In this document: piece after piece, positions 33,514 to 41,281 of the stretch
Position numbering within the stretch: the stretch's first letter is position 1
How the letters are laid out: each line of letters begins with the position of its first letter
Origin: Lachnospiraceae bacterium
GTDB taxonomy: Bacteria; Bacillota; Clostridia; Lachnospirales; Lachnospiraceae
Length of the DNA stretch: 64,000 nucleotides
Assembly: GCA_017526985.1 (NCBI GenBank)
Contig: JAFXQR010000033.1
Location: 54,622-118,621 of the forward strand
Direction of reading: 5' to 3'
Notes under the pieces: generated by a model
The model's input: the letters and a program-made list of their open reading frames with translations, nothing else
Told to the model about the DNA's origin: nothing
Databases searched by the model: none
Made by a program: the position numbers and the translations under genes

Positions 33514-33532
33514 TATATGAAAAATGAAAAAA
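33514..33532 (-). promoter_or_regulatory. Element-type promoter P2 of the pectin operon
   Basis: The minus strand reads TTTTTTCATTTTTCATATAA, 30 bases upstream of P1. An open frame of about 34 codons (MMFCQTFSKKW...) runs through it from the P3 side and may be chance. Confidence 0.65.
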
Positions 33533-33654
33533 TCCGCAGCTTTTTCAGATATTTTTGCTCTCTTTGTGAGGTTTTTCCATTTCTTGGAAAATGTCTGGCA
33601 AAACATCATAAAACCTCATAAAACATTATTTTTTACTTTTGTTGCTGTTCATGG

Positions 33655-33712
33655 TTATATGAAAGCGGTGCTTTTCTGCATCCATATGAATATATGAAAA
33701 ATAATATTTTAC
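33655..33712 (-). promoter_or_regulatory. Element-type promoter P3 with leader element, copy 3
   Basis: A perfect GTAAAATATTATTTTTCATATA at 33691-33712, then TGGATGCAGAAAAGCACCGC and TTTCATA. It lies about 400 bases before the DUF624 gene with no clear gene between; a short MNSNKSKK frame follows. Confidence 0.8.
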
Positions 33713-33716
33713 ACAT

Positions 33717-33748
33717 AGAAAAGACCTCTTAAACAAAAGAGGTCTTTC
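33717..33748 (-). terminator. Intrinsic terminator after 33798-34001
   Basis: AAAGACCTCTT/AAGAGGTCTTT with a following T run on the minus strand. Confidence 0.9.
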
Positions 33749-33797
33749 AAAATAGGTATAACGCTATCTTCTGTAGATCGGTGTTATGGAGCGATCC

Positions 33798-34001
33798 TTA
33801 TATTTCCAGATCCTTATCTTCTGTGTCTGTCTTCTGCGTTTCCAAAGCGATATTTTTCGTCTCTACGGCATAACAGTCATTCCTTTTTATCGCCATTTCA
33901 CAGATTTCTTCATCGGACTTACCATCTACTTTAAAACCGGCCATTCGAAGTGCGGTCCTTGCATATTTTATATCTACATCAACTGTAACGGTCGCCTGCA
34001 T
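33798..34001 (-). CDS. Small paralog of 38671-39183
   Basis: 67 residues: VTVDVDIKYARTALRMAGF, then DEEICEMAIKRNDCYAVETK, nearly the same as the first 50 residues of 38671-39183, then an acidic tail. The parent family is unnamed. It follows the gene broken by the IscB element and would still be read if transcription crosses the insertion. GGTGGAGATAAGCT precedes the ATG. Confidence 0.7.
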   Translation of the reverse strand: MQATVTVDVDIKYARTALRMAGFKVDGKSDEEICEMAIKRNDCYAVETKNIALETQKTDTEDKDLEI

Positions 34002-34004
34002 AGC

Positions 34005-34100
34005 TTATCTCCACCGATCTCCTTTCTCCTCTTCACTATCCTGGTCTTCTTGATCTACAGCGTTTCGTTCCTGCTCCAATATCTTTTCCGCTTTTTCATA
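34005..34100 (-). pseudogene. C-terminal part of small gene split by IscB element
   Basis: 31 codons (YEKAEKILEQERNAVDQEDQ...) ending in TAA two bases before 33798-34001. Joined in frame to 35709-35858 they give an 81-residue acidic protein with the tail style of this element. Confidence 0.65.
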
Positions 34101-34175
34101 ACATACTCATGGCAGGAAACAGCTTTGCTTTAGCGGAGCGGAGGAATGCCACACCTCCCAAGTTCCTCACACCGC

Positions 34176-35420
34176 CTAAACTGTGTGTTTCCTAAACTCA
34201 ATTAAATAGTTGCTGTTCGGCTGAATAAGTTGCAATTTTTTATAATTTACCGAACCTTTATTTACCTTTGTACCATCAAGAGTACGAATATCAAAGAAAC
34301 CACTATTTCTTCTACCAAAGATAGTATAGATATTTCCTTTATATCTTACGGTGTCAAAAAGCCTATATCCCTTGATTTTGTAGTCTGCTTGATTACGTTT
34401 TCTAATGCCACCTTTAAGGATAGTATTCTTATGTATCTGACGGTTATGGCACCTTACTTTCTTTTGATAATATACTGTACCATCTGATACCGCTTTAGGA
34501 TTACCACTTATACAACGGGCATCTATGTAGTGGTCCTTTGGTAAACCATTCTCTATGCGAGTATTCTTTGTAATATATCCGTAAGTAAGGCTTACATTTG
34601 AATATTTCTCTTTTAGTTTGTTATAGAAAGCCCACCGCATTATTCCCATGAAGGCAGCATCCCTAAATGACATGCCTCGCTTTATTGTCTTTGGTAATTT
34701 GACAGTACCTTTGTGATAACCGATATGGCAGGTCTCGCATAGCGTGATCAGATTATTTGGAGCATCACCACCTGTCTTTCTGCTTTCTATATGATGCACA
34801 TTCAGGATTTTGTCTTTTGATTTACCTTTACAGCATTGGCAGGTATGATCGTCTCTAAAAAGTACATACTCTCTGACATTCCAAAAATCTAACTGTTCTC
34901 CTTGCTGATAATCTGTACCGCTTATTGTGGGATTCTTAATCTTTTGAATATCAAAAGACGCTATTTCTACAATGATCCTAGTAATCGGAAGTATCTCATG
35001 CACTCTGCGGATTACTGTTAGGTGGGTATCTACCTTATTCTGAACAGAAGGAACTAACCATCCATCCTTACGTTTACGATTATCAAACCTTGCTTTACGG
35101 TATCTGGTCTTATGGTTCCTTCTGATTCTGCGGTTCTGCCTGCGAGTAGAAAGCAGGTCTACAATGTCGTTTCGCAGCTCCACATCGGATTCGAATAGCA
35201 CCTCATCCTTTGTTGTTACTGAAAGTCCAATGTGTTTACTCCCTGCATCTACGCCTAAAGATACATCTTGCGTATAGTTTGTGCTTTCATACAGTAGCTG
35301 TATTGTGAACGGACATCTTTTAATTACCTTTGCCTTTTTGTTCTTCAATAGAATACGTACTTTTGCATGATTTTCTGTAGGCATTAAAGGTTGTCCGGTT
35401 TTACTTATAACGTAAACCAT
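34176..35420 (-). CDS. iscB: IscB RNA-guided nuclease
   Basis: About 414 residues. An N-terminal GQPLMPTENHAKVRILLKN (PLMP domain), RuvC-I GVDAGSKHIGLSVT near 57, an Arg-rich bridge helix (RRQNRRIRRNHKTRYRKAR) near 93, an HNH domain with two zinc-type Cys pairs (CQCC, CETC) and LNVHHIE near 215, and RuvC-III DHYIDARCIS near 300. This is the Cas9-ancestor layout; it cuts both strands guided by the omega-RNA. Either ATG at 35420 or one nine bases upstream may be used (GAAAGAAG upstream). Confidence 0.93.
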   Translation of the reverse strand: MVYVISKTGQPLMPTENHAKVRILLKNKKAKVIKRCPFTIQLLYESTNYTQDVSLGVDAGSKHIGLSVTTKDEVLFESDVELRNDIVDLLSTRRQNRRIRRNHKTRYRKARFDNRKRKDGWLVPSVQNKVDTHLTVIRRVHEILPITRIIVEIASFDIQKIKNPTISGTDYQQGEQLDFWNVREYVLFRDDHTCQCCKGKSKDKILNVHHIESRKTGGDAPNNLITLCETCHIGYHKGTVKLPKTIKRGMSFRDAAFMGIMRWAFYNKLKEKYSNVSLTYGYITKNTRIENGLPKDHYIDARCISGNPKAVSDGTVYYQKKVRCHNRQIHKNTILKGGIRKRNQADYKIKGYRLFDTVRYKGNIYTIFGRRNSGFFDIRTLDGTKVNKGSVNYKKLQLIQPNSNYLIEFRKHTV

Positions 35421-35429
35421 AAAGTCCAT

Positions 35430-35708
35430 CTTCTTTCTAACTCGGTTAAGAGTTAATTACTCACTCCGAAGAGTGGTTATGTGTACCATCGCCAATGTTA
35501 ATGAAAGGTTTTGTACGTCTGCAACACTATCCCTACCCAACAGGATTGTTTAATCACAGACCTTAGAGCTACAGACTTGGTACTACATCCGTAGGTAACT
35601 ATATATTCTCTCTTAACGTAGTTCTCAAAGAACTTAGGCTATTAAACTTGGGATGCTAACAGCGGATTGCTGTTAAAATCCCCGAAACTTCAGCTTCGTG
35701 GGTAATTT
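35430..35708 (-). ncRNA. IscB omega-RNA scaffold
   Basis: A gene-free 280-base stretch upstream of iscB, as in known ISC elements. Hairpins: CCACGAAGCT/AGTTTCGGGG, TTAACAGC/GCTGTTAG around AATCC, TAAGTTCTTTGAGAACTACG, CACTCTTCGGAGTG and TTAACTC/GAGTTA. The guide would be the ~16 host bases before 35709, that is the 5' part of the split gene, and the flank beyond the right end would supply the target-adjacent motif. Confidence 0.8.
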
Positions 35709-35858
35709 AAAGACAGATTTACAAAGATCTTGAATACCAATCAGATCAAGAGGAACCAGTTCCTCCATAGCATCACCATACAAAAATGTCTGTGCAAACA
35801 GATCCTTGGTAAGAGCGATACTTTGCAGTCTTGCCTGTTTTGACCCATTTTTGATCAT
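35709..35858 (-). pseudogene. N-terminal part of small gene split by IscB element
   Basis: 50 codons from ATG (MIKNGSKQAR...) to the insertion point after KSVF. It overlaps the stop of 35855-36199 (ATGA), so it was translationally coupled. Read-through into the omega-RNA adds about 11 foreign residues. Confidence 0.7.
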
Positions 35859-36199
35859 CTGTCCAGGTCCTCCGTTTCTTTGATTTCTTCTTTATCTTCC
35901 GCATCTGCCGGTATAATTGCCGAGATATTTGGTAAGTCGTTCTTGCTGATTTCCATAGAGTGTCCATCCCAATACTCGTCGCATAATTTGTCAAAATCAA
36001 CCAGATTACCGTGCCCTCTGGGAAGTTCTGTCCCCTGATCGATTGCTGTAAGCAGCGTCAGTACATCCCGCAAAGCAAGCGCATCTTTTGATTTTACCCG
36101 GTCATCGTACAGCCCCGCACTTGCGGCCATACGTTCGACTCTTTTAAGCAACGATTTGATATCAGATTTTTCAAACGGATTGTTGATCACCAGATTCAT
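35855..36199 (-). CDS. GHG-motif small protein
   Basis: 114 residues from the ATG after GTAGGGGCAGGAAT. ELPRGHGNLVDFDKLCDEYW near 68 is a variant of the GHGR-D motif found in three other proteins here. Helical N-terminus, acidic C-terminus. Function unknown. Confidence 0.7.
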   Translation of the reverse strand: MNLVINNPFEKSDIKSLLKRVERMAASAGLYDDRVKSKDALALRDVLTLLTAIDQGTELPRGHGNLVDFDKLCDEYWDGHSMEISKNDLPNISAIIPADAEDKEEIKETEDLDR

Positions 36200-36209
36200 A
36201 TTCCTGCCC

Positions 36210-36977
36210 CTACAATTCTCTTTCGTCTTCATCCTGTACTTTATCCGTATCTTTTGCCTGTTCTTTTGCTTTTGCAAACCAGTCATCTACGAACTTCTTA
36301 ACGTCGGATTCTCCATAGTCGTTAGCATTATTCGCGTTCAAATCTTTTCGAAAAACACACTCCCCGATTATATCATCGCACAGGGCATATTTTTCGGAAA
36401 TGACCGTAAAACTATGATCCCCGAAAGAAACAGATTCTCCAATTTTATATCCGGAAGATCCCAGATCGCTGATTTCTAAAACAGGGCGAACACCAAAGCT
36501 GTGATTCACACGGTGGCCATAGTCGTAGACATAGCCGTGACCGCCGTTCACGCACGTCGCATCGAAAATATAGCGGCCGCCCGAACCAAGCCACCAGTCT
36601 TCATCAGCTTTTAAAATTTCTTTGTCCAGATTCTTTGCTTCCTCTACGGAGAGTAGCGTAGCACCTGTGATATATGGCATTATATCCTCTTTTTCTTTGT
36701 TTTCTTTCTCTTTATTTTGTGTATCTTCTTCTACGATTGGCTTCACTCTCTCTAAGGCAAATGGAATATCATAGGTTCTTGTTGCCTTCATTTCTTCTAA
36801 TACTTTATCAATATCAGCAATTCTTCCGTGTCCTTCCGGAAGAACAGTGCCGTTTTTAATGTATTCCAGTCCCCACTCTTTCATTTCTGTGGGGAAAGTT
36901 CCGTACATATTGCAGATACTATCATACTTTTCTTTCGGCATTTTGATCACAACTTCAATCATTTCTGTCTCAGCCAT
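36210..36977 (-). CDS. GHGR-D head fused to DUF6273
   Basis: 255 residues. Residues 1-70 (IEVVIKMPKEKYDSI, VLPEGHGRIADIDKV) match the whole protein 39996-40286. Residues 125-250 (DEDWWLGSGGRY, SFGVRPVLEISD, VSFGDHSFTVISEKYALCDD) are DUF6273 as at 18236. The DUF6273 cores of the two proteins are clearly related. GAAAGAGAGGTATAAAACA precedes the ATG. The role is unknown. Confidence 0.75.
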   Translation of the reverse strand: MAETEMIEVVIKMPKEKYDSICNMYGTFPTEMKEWGLEYIKNGTVLPEGHGRIADIDKVLEEMKATRTYDIPFALERVKPIVEEDTQNKEKENKEKEDIMPYITGATLLSVEEAKNLDKEILKADEDWWLGSGGRYIFDATCVNGGHGYVYDYGHRVNHSFGVRPVLEISDLGSSGYKIGESVSFGDHSFTVISEKYALCDDIIGECVFRKDLNANNANDYGESDVKKFVDDWFAKAKEQAKDTDKVQDEDEREL

Positions 36978-36981
36978 TGTT

Positions 36982-37076
36982 TTATACCTCTCTTTCTTTC
37001 TCAATGTCTACAAACTCATCATCATATTCTTCTGTCAGAAGTTCCTCTCTGGACAGGTACTTTGCTTCATAAACAT
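36982..37076 (-). pseudogene. Frameshifted small acidic gene
   Basis: A frame reading YEAKYLSREELLTEEYDDEF then VDIEKEREV has the exact tail style of neighbours and ends at a TAA shared with the next binding site, but has no in-frame start. AAAAGGGA-ATG lies one frame away, so a one-base change may have broken a ~31-residue gene. Confidence 0.35.
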
Positions 37077-37090
37077 TCCCTTTTAATTCT

Positions 37091-37552
37091 TTATGCCGCC
37101 CCCTTCATAAAGCACATCCAGTGCGTTTTGGAACGCTTATCGCCAAATAACGGCTTGAAGTCGATGCATTTAAGAATCTCGCTTGTGCTTATCTGATCTT
37201 CGTTCCACTTAAAGATCAGGACTCCATCCGGTTCCAAAACTCGCATACATTCATGCATTCCTTGGTTGATATATGTCTGCCAGTCTGCCGGTAATACTCC
37301 ATATTTTGCTTTCAGCCAACTACTTTCCCCGGCGTGGATCAGATGCGGTGGATCAAACACTACAAGTTTAAAGGTATTATCCGGATATGGCATATTTCTG
37401 AAATCCACCTTTTCATCCGGTTTGATCACCAGTTTTCTGCCATCACATAATGTAGTTTCAAGTTCTCTATTGTCAGCAAATAGAACATCGGGATTATCTT
37501 TATCAAACCAAAACATCCGGCTGCCGCAGCAGGCATCTAATATCTTTTTCAT
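37091..37552 (-). CDS. SAM-dependent methyltransferase (DPPH type)
   Basis: 153 residues. Motif I is ILDACCGSRMFWFD, the acidic loop VLFADNRELE, and the catalytic motif VVFDPPHLIH near 85. This small stand-alone type is common on Clostridia phages and plasmids. DPPH/DPPY motifs belong to amino-methyltransferases (adenine-N6 or similar), so DNA methylation is possible but unproven: there is no target-recognition domain. CATAGTGAGGGTTAAAA precedes the ATG. Confidence 0.8.
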   Translation of the reverse strand: MKKILDACCGSRMFWFDKDNPDVLFADNRELETTLCDGRKLVIKPDEKVDFRNMPYPDNTFKLVVFDPPHLIHAGESSWLKAKYGVLPADWQTYINQGMHECMRVLEPDGVLIFKWNEDQISTSEILKCIDFKPLFGDKRSKTHWMCFMKGAA

Positions 37553-37571
37553 TTTTAACCCTCACTATGCA

Positions 37572-38318
37572 TTATTGCTTAAGATACCACTGAAATCCCG
37601 CATCCCACATATCAGGGATTACTTTATCCTCAAAGCCATACAGTCCACAGGCCACAAAGGGATGTACTTCAAGCGGAATAGTCTTTATCTTTTCCCCGAC
37701 ATTCGCTGTGACTGCTACATCCATGGTGTAGGCGCTGGGAGCATTATCCTTATATTGATAGATCATCAGCTTTATCCGTTCCGGATCCGGAAATTCCATT
37801 GGTTCACCAAGGTAATTCTGGCAGGCCATGACCTCACCTTTATACACGAATATACGCCATTCGGATAGGATATTATGCCTTAATCCCACCGAATATAGTG
37901 CATCCGGCTCAATGTATGATGAAATATCACCATCATAGAGCAGGCTGTTCCAGCTTTTGAGTTTGTCGATACGCTTTATGAAATATTTGCTATTCAGCTT
38001 ATCCTTTGGGATATCACTACCCTTAAAGGTGGAGTAATCAAGCCGGTACTGCCTTAACTCCTGCGGAACCTCAACGGGCGGCATATCTTTGCCATATACC
38101 GTTTTAAGATATTCTTCGGTCTTCTCGACAGAAGTTATCGGTATCACATGATATTCACGGTCCCTGTATGTCACTGATTTCTCACATGGAGGATTGCTGG
38201 TATATACAACACGGTCCAGCGCCTTGCTGATATAATGCTCGCAGATGTAGCGTATCAGCTCTCCGTCAGCACCGTATTCCGGTAATGCGGTTATATCTAC
38301 TACAAATAATCTGTCCAT
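37572..38318 (-). CDS. ATP-grasp protein (R2K-like)
   Basis: 248 residues. The C-terminal part (YFIKRIDKLKSW, NILSEWRIFVYKGEVMACQN, AYTMDVAVT, PLEVHPFVACGLYGF) follows the R2K clade of ATP-grasp enzymes, with Lys/Arg replacing usual contacts. ATP-grasp enzymes ligate carboxylates to amines; R2K members from phages are predicted to modify peptides or proteins. Twenty bases upstream of the methyltransferase. AAAAAGGGGTGACTT precedes the ATG. Confidence 0.7.
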   Translation of the reverse strand: MDRLFVVDITALPEYGADGELIRYICEHYISKALDRVVYTSNPPCEKSVTYRDREYHVIPITSVEKTEEYLKTVYGKDMPPVEVPQELRQYRLDYSTFKGSDIPKDKLNSKYFIKRIDKLKSWNSLLYDGDISSYIEPDALYSVGLRHNILSEWRIFVYKGEVMACQNYLGEPMEFPDPERIKLMIYQYKDNAPSAYTMDVAVTANVGEKIKTIPLEVHPFVACGLYGFEDKVIPDMWDAGFQWYLKQ

Positions 38319-38368
38319 AAGTCACCCCTTTTTATCACCTACAACTATGCAGGATGCTTCTTTACGAG

Positions 38369-38674
38369 TCATAAGTCTTCTCCCTTGTTACTTATCAGAT
38401 CAGTTCTTTCCACATAATCAGCACAGATCATCTTGCCGTCGATCATGGTCATGCTTGACACACTTTCCCTGCCGCAGGTGACACTGTTTTCCGATGTCTG
38501 GATCACAACTACGGTTCCATCCGGTCTCTTCTTAACCTGCCTGCTTGGCCCCATGATCCCAAATTTGCACTTTTTGCAATCAGTGGGCTTACAGTTCCTT
38601 GCGGCCTTTATTGTCTCTTCAGACTTATGTATGGCTTCTTTAACAGCTTTGTTTGGGCCATAATTTACTTTCAT
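38369..38674 (-). CDS. Unknown Cys-containing protein
   Basis: 101 residues with CKPTDCKKCKFG near 28 and further Cys at about 67 and 84, so a metal site is plausible. The central region has VKKRPDGTVVVIQTS strands. No family recognised. Its start overlaps the upstream stop (GAATT-ATG-A). Confidence 0.6.
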   Translation of the reverse strand: MKVNYGPNKAVKEAIHKSEETIKAARNCKPTDCKKCKFGIMGPSRQVKKRPDGTVVVIQTSENSVTCGRESVSSMTMIDGKMICADYVERTDLISNKGEDL

Positions 38675-39183
38675 AATTCCTTTTCCTCTTCAAGCTTTTC
38701 TCTTTCATCTTTTGTCATCTGCTTATACGGTGTATCCCACCACTCCTTACTGAACTGTAGGTGACAGTAGGGTTCAAACCGTTCCCCAATAACCGTATCT
38801 CCCAGATTTTCAAACGCAAAATCGGTAAGGATTTCTTTCTGGATATCCCCATTGGTAGGATGATCAGGAATGATCATAACCGTTTCTGCATTTTCTATCT
38901 CACTCAACATAAAGCCGTCATCAGTAGACACAGCTTTCTGTTCTAAATTATTTGCATTAACCAATCTTTGCATATCAGTTCTCCTCACCTTTATCATTTC
39001 AAGGTCACTTTGCTTCTCATCAACCAAGCAGATCCGTTTCGTATCTACTGCATAGCAGTCATTCATTTTGATTGCCATTTTGCAGATTTCTTCATCTGTT
39101 TTGTCTTTTACATCATAACCGGCAATAGAAATGGTGGTTCTGGCATATTCGATATCCACATCTACTGATACTACTGCTCTCAT
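38671..39183 (-). CDS. Unknown protein, long paralog of 33798-34001
   Basis: 170 residues. Residues 1-55 (SVDVDIEYARTTISIAGYDV, DEEICKMAIKMNDCYAVDTK) match 33798-34001; the rest is specific to this gene and ends EKLEEEKEL, encoding the next gene's binding site. Begins directly after the stop of 39184-39732. Function unknown. Confidence 0.7.
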   Translation of the reverse strand: MRAVVSVDVDIEYARTTISIAGYDVKDKTDEEICKMAIKMNDCYAVDTKRICLVDEKQSDLEMIKVRRTDMQRLVNANNLEQKAVSTDDGFMLSEIENAETVMIIPDHPTNGDIQKEILTDFAFENLGDTVIGERFEPYCHLQFSKEWWDTPYKQMTKDEREKLEEEKEL

Positions 39184-39732
39184 CTACATTTCCCTTTCTT
39201 CTTCATCAACTTTATCTCGTAAAAGGGAAATCAAATCCCATACAGCATCTTCAGGAGTTTCTCCTTTGCCAATGATATAATCATTTATATCATAATCCTT
39301 ATCCTTACCATTCCAAAAATTCTCGCAATCTGTATCACCCGCATCAATAGGAAGTTCCTGCACATGATATGGCTCCATATTAAATGCAAGAAACCGGGCG
39401 CCAGAATACACTCCACAATATCTATCCTCAATAATACAAAGAGGGTATGGTAAATTTGTATTTATAACAGGATTCCCGTGATCATCACCTTCAGCCTGCA
39501 AAGTTTCCATTTTGGACTTTTCTGCATACTCTACGCTGCAAAGCGTGTCTTCTTTCATAAACTCTTTTACGGCGCCAACCGGATTGATCGGACAATGCAT
39601 TCCTATCTGCTTTTCTATCTGTGGATATTTCTGTACAACCTCTTCCCAGTATTTCTGAAGCAGGTACGACAGTGCTTCCTCAACCACCCACTTTTCGGAA
39701 CCATAATTTTTAAATACCTCTTCGTTTGTCAT
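39184..39732 (-). CDS. Unknown 182-residue acidic protein
   Basis: A helical N-terminus and a beta-rich centre (CIIEDRYCGVYSGARFLAFN) then an acidic tail. No family recognised. GCAGGAGGGTAGAT precedes the ATG. Confidence 0.65.
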   Translation of the reverse strand: MTNEEVFKNYGSEKWVVEEALSYLLQKYWEEVVQKYPQIEKQIGMHCPINPVGAVKEFMKEDTLCSVEYAEKSKMETLQAEGDDHGNPVINTNLPYPLCIIEDRYCGVYSGARFLAFNMEPYHVQELPIDAGDTDCENFWNGKDKDYDINDYIIGKGETPEDAVWDLISLLRDKVDEEEREM

Positions 39733-39749
39733 ATCTACCCTCCTGCGAA

Positions 39750-39974
39750 CTATAAGATATTCTCTTCCTGTTCGTCTGTAATAAGCTCTTCCTGCTCGTC
39801 TGTAATAAGCATACCCTTACAACCATTGTAAAAAACAATTTCTTTGCCTGTACGAGTATCAATAGCTCGTGCCTCATCGGTCGATTTTGTTGATTTTTTA
39901 TAGACAACTCTGTTCCATTTAAACAGTTGTCCTTCCGGTATGTCGGTGATTTTTACTTTTGTTTGGTTTGCCAC
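39750..39974 (-). CDS. Small basic-to-acidic protein with duplicated tail
   Basis: 74 residues, GTG start after AGAGGAATATCATT. VKITDIPEGQLFKWNRVVYK, then a short beta domain, then a tandem duplication ITDEQEELITDEQEE. No family name, but this compact head pattern is frequent in Clostridia phages. Confidence 0.65.
   Translation of the reverse strand: MANQTKVKITDIPEGQLFKWNRVVYKKSTKSTDEARAIDTRTGKEIVFYNGCKGMLITDEQEELITDEQEENIL
39763..39809. repeat. 24-bp tandem duplication inside 39750-39974
   Basis: CTCTTCCTGTTCGTCTGTAA and CTCTTCCTGCTCGTCTGTAA are adjacent copies differing by one base, a recent in-frame duplication adding eight residues. Confidence 0.85.
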
Positions 39975-39995
39975 AATGATATTCCTCTCTATTCT

Positions 39996-40286
39996 TTAGA
40001 CTTCCCTCTCTTCTTCGACTTCTCTTTCATCCTTATTTTGATCTGCTTCTATTATTGTGGGTACGCTCTCTATAATATTTTTCAATGCTTTTGCTATGGC
40101 GTTATCCGGCTTTTCCAAGTCAAGAAGCCGTTCAATTTTGTCTATGTCTTTTAATCTGCCATGCTCGCTAGGAATGGGCTTACCATTGGCTACTGCATTT
40201 AAAATATGTTCGGCACCAAGCCAATCTACACCCTCATTCTTAAGCAGCTTATAGGATTCTTCGGGCATCTCAACTACTATCTGCAT
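39996..40286 (-). CDS. GHGR-D-motif small protein
   Basis: 96 residues: MQIVVEMPEESYKLL, then NGKPIPSEHGRLKDIDKIE and VPTIIEADQ, the full pattern of a family typical for Lachnospiraceae mobile DNA. It is the stand-alone form of the head of 36210-36977. The tail reads EREVEEEREV. Overlaps the previous gene end by 10 bases. Confidence 0.75.
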   Translation of the reverse strand: MQIVVEMPEESYKLLKNEGVDWLGAEHILNAVANGKPIPSEHGRLKDIDKIERLLDLEKPDNAIAKALKNIIESVPTIIEADQNKDEREVEEEREV

Positions 40287-40591
40287 ATTTCTTCCTCACC
40301 TTCTGCAAGTTCACCTAAGATCACATCCAGCTCTTCCAAAGGCAGCATCTTATCTACTGCTTCCGTACCATCACCATATACCATCGGGACCTCTACGGAA
40401 TGGAATTTCGCCAGTTCACGGATCTCATTCACAATACTTTTTATATCCGGTTTTGTCTTTTGGTATTCTGCAAAGCAGTCCGGACAGAATGCCATCTTAT
40501 GCTCTCCGATAGCAACCGTCTTCAGATTATCCTTAATCCAGATTTCCTTGCAGCAGTCACACTGGTCTGAATAGACATAGGCATTATTCAT
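40277..40591 (-). CDS. Zinc-ribbon-like protein
   Basis: 104 residues from the ATG after AAGGAGATGTATATC. CDCCKEIW near 11 and FCPDCFAEY near 35 form a two-knuckle zinc ribbon; the rest is a helical acidic tail. Not assigned to a family. Confidence 0.65.
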   Translation of the reverse strand: MNNAYVYSDQCDCCKEIWIKDNLKTVAIGEHKMAFCPDCFAEYQKTKPDIKSIVNEIRELAKFHSVEVPMVYGDGTEAVDKMLPLEELDVILGELAEGEEEICR

Positions 40592-40611
40592 GATATACAT
40601 CTCCTTAATAC

Positions 40612-41250
40612 TTACAGTTCCTTTTCGTCTTCGTCTTCTTCTTCCAGATCAATACTCCATTCAAAATCTGATCTGTTTTCGAGTAAATATTCTACAAGGT
40701 TTGCTTCTGCTTCTTTTGGTAAGCGCTCCATATTTATAGGATCTCCAAAAAATCGCAGACATTCCGTTTTTAGATATTTTCCACCTATTCCAACAGAATC
40801 CAGAAGAGCTTTTACCCAACGAATGATCATTTCGTCCGACATTTTTGTATAGCATCCATAATCGGGAGCAACCGAACTGTTTTCTTGAAAAAACCAATAA
40901 GGTTTTCCTCCTGAACACTCAATACGATTTAATAAAAATTTACCGTTATTTTGAAGTTTTTTAAAACAGCAAACATCATAATAATTATGAAGAGGATCCC
41001 AATTATCTATACGATCCTGCACGGTTTTACCATTATTTGGAAAACGAATCAAATAATCTCCCGGCTCGAAAGTATGGCTAATCAAATAATGATTCCATCC
41101 GTCATTATGCTCTTTTTTCATTTTCTGTTCTGCTTCTTTAGCAGTTTGTGCTTCGTAGTACCGAATTTCCCGCCTTTTTCCAAGGCGTAAAGAATCCGGG
41201 GCTTCGTATTCTCCATTTTCGGAATCAATTTTTTGAATTGCGTAAAGCAT
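40612..41250 (-). CDS. Unknown 212-residue protein
   Basis: ATG at 41250 after AGAGGTGTTGATT. Opens as a small alpha/beta domain (MLYAIQKIDSENGEY, IRYYEAQTAKEAEQKM), then an aromatic-rich middle and an acidic EEEDEDEKEL tail. No family recognised. Confidence 0.65.
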   Translation of the reverse strand: MLYAIQKIDSENGEYEAPDSLRLGKRREIRYYEAQTAKEAEQKMKKEHNDGWNHYLISHTFEPGDYLIRFPNNGKTVQDRIDNWDPLHNYYDVCCFKKLQNNGKFLLNRIECSGGKPYWFFQENSSVAPDYGCYTKMSDEMIIRWVKALLDSVGIGGKYLKTECLRFFGDPINMERLPKEAEANLVEYLLENRSDFEWSIDLEEEDEDEKEL

Positions 41251-41281
41251 AATCAACACCTCTGGTTATTTAAAAATCAGA

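Larger units (their letters stand above)
34101..35708 (-). mobile_element. IscB (ISC/IS200-605-type) element, no tnpA
   Basis: The unit comprises an omega-RNA, the iscB gene and a right end with a GCTTTGC-TTTA-GCGGAGC hairpin. It splits a small gene: the two halves re-join in frame at GTCTTT and TATGAA. The left end begins with a CCACGAA/TTCG-type hairpin. There is no flanking duplication, as expected for single-strand IS200/IS605-type transposition. tnpA is missing, so a helper is needed to move. Confidence 0.75.
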
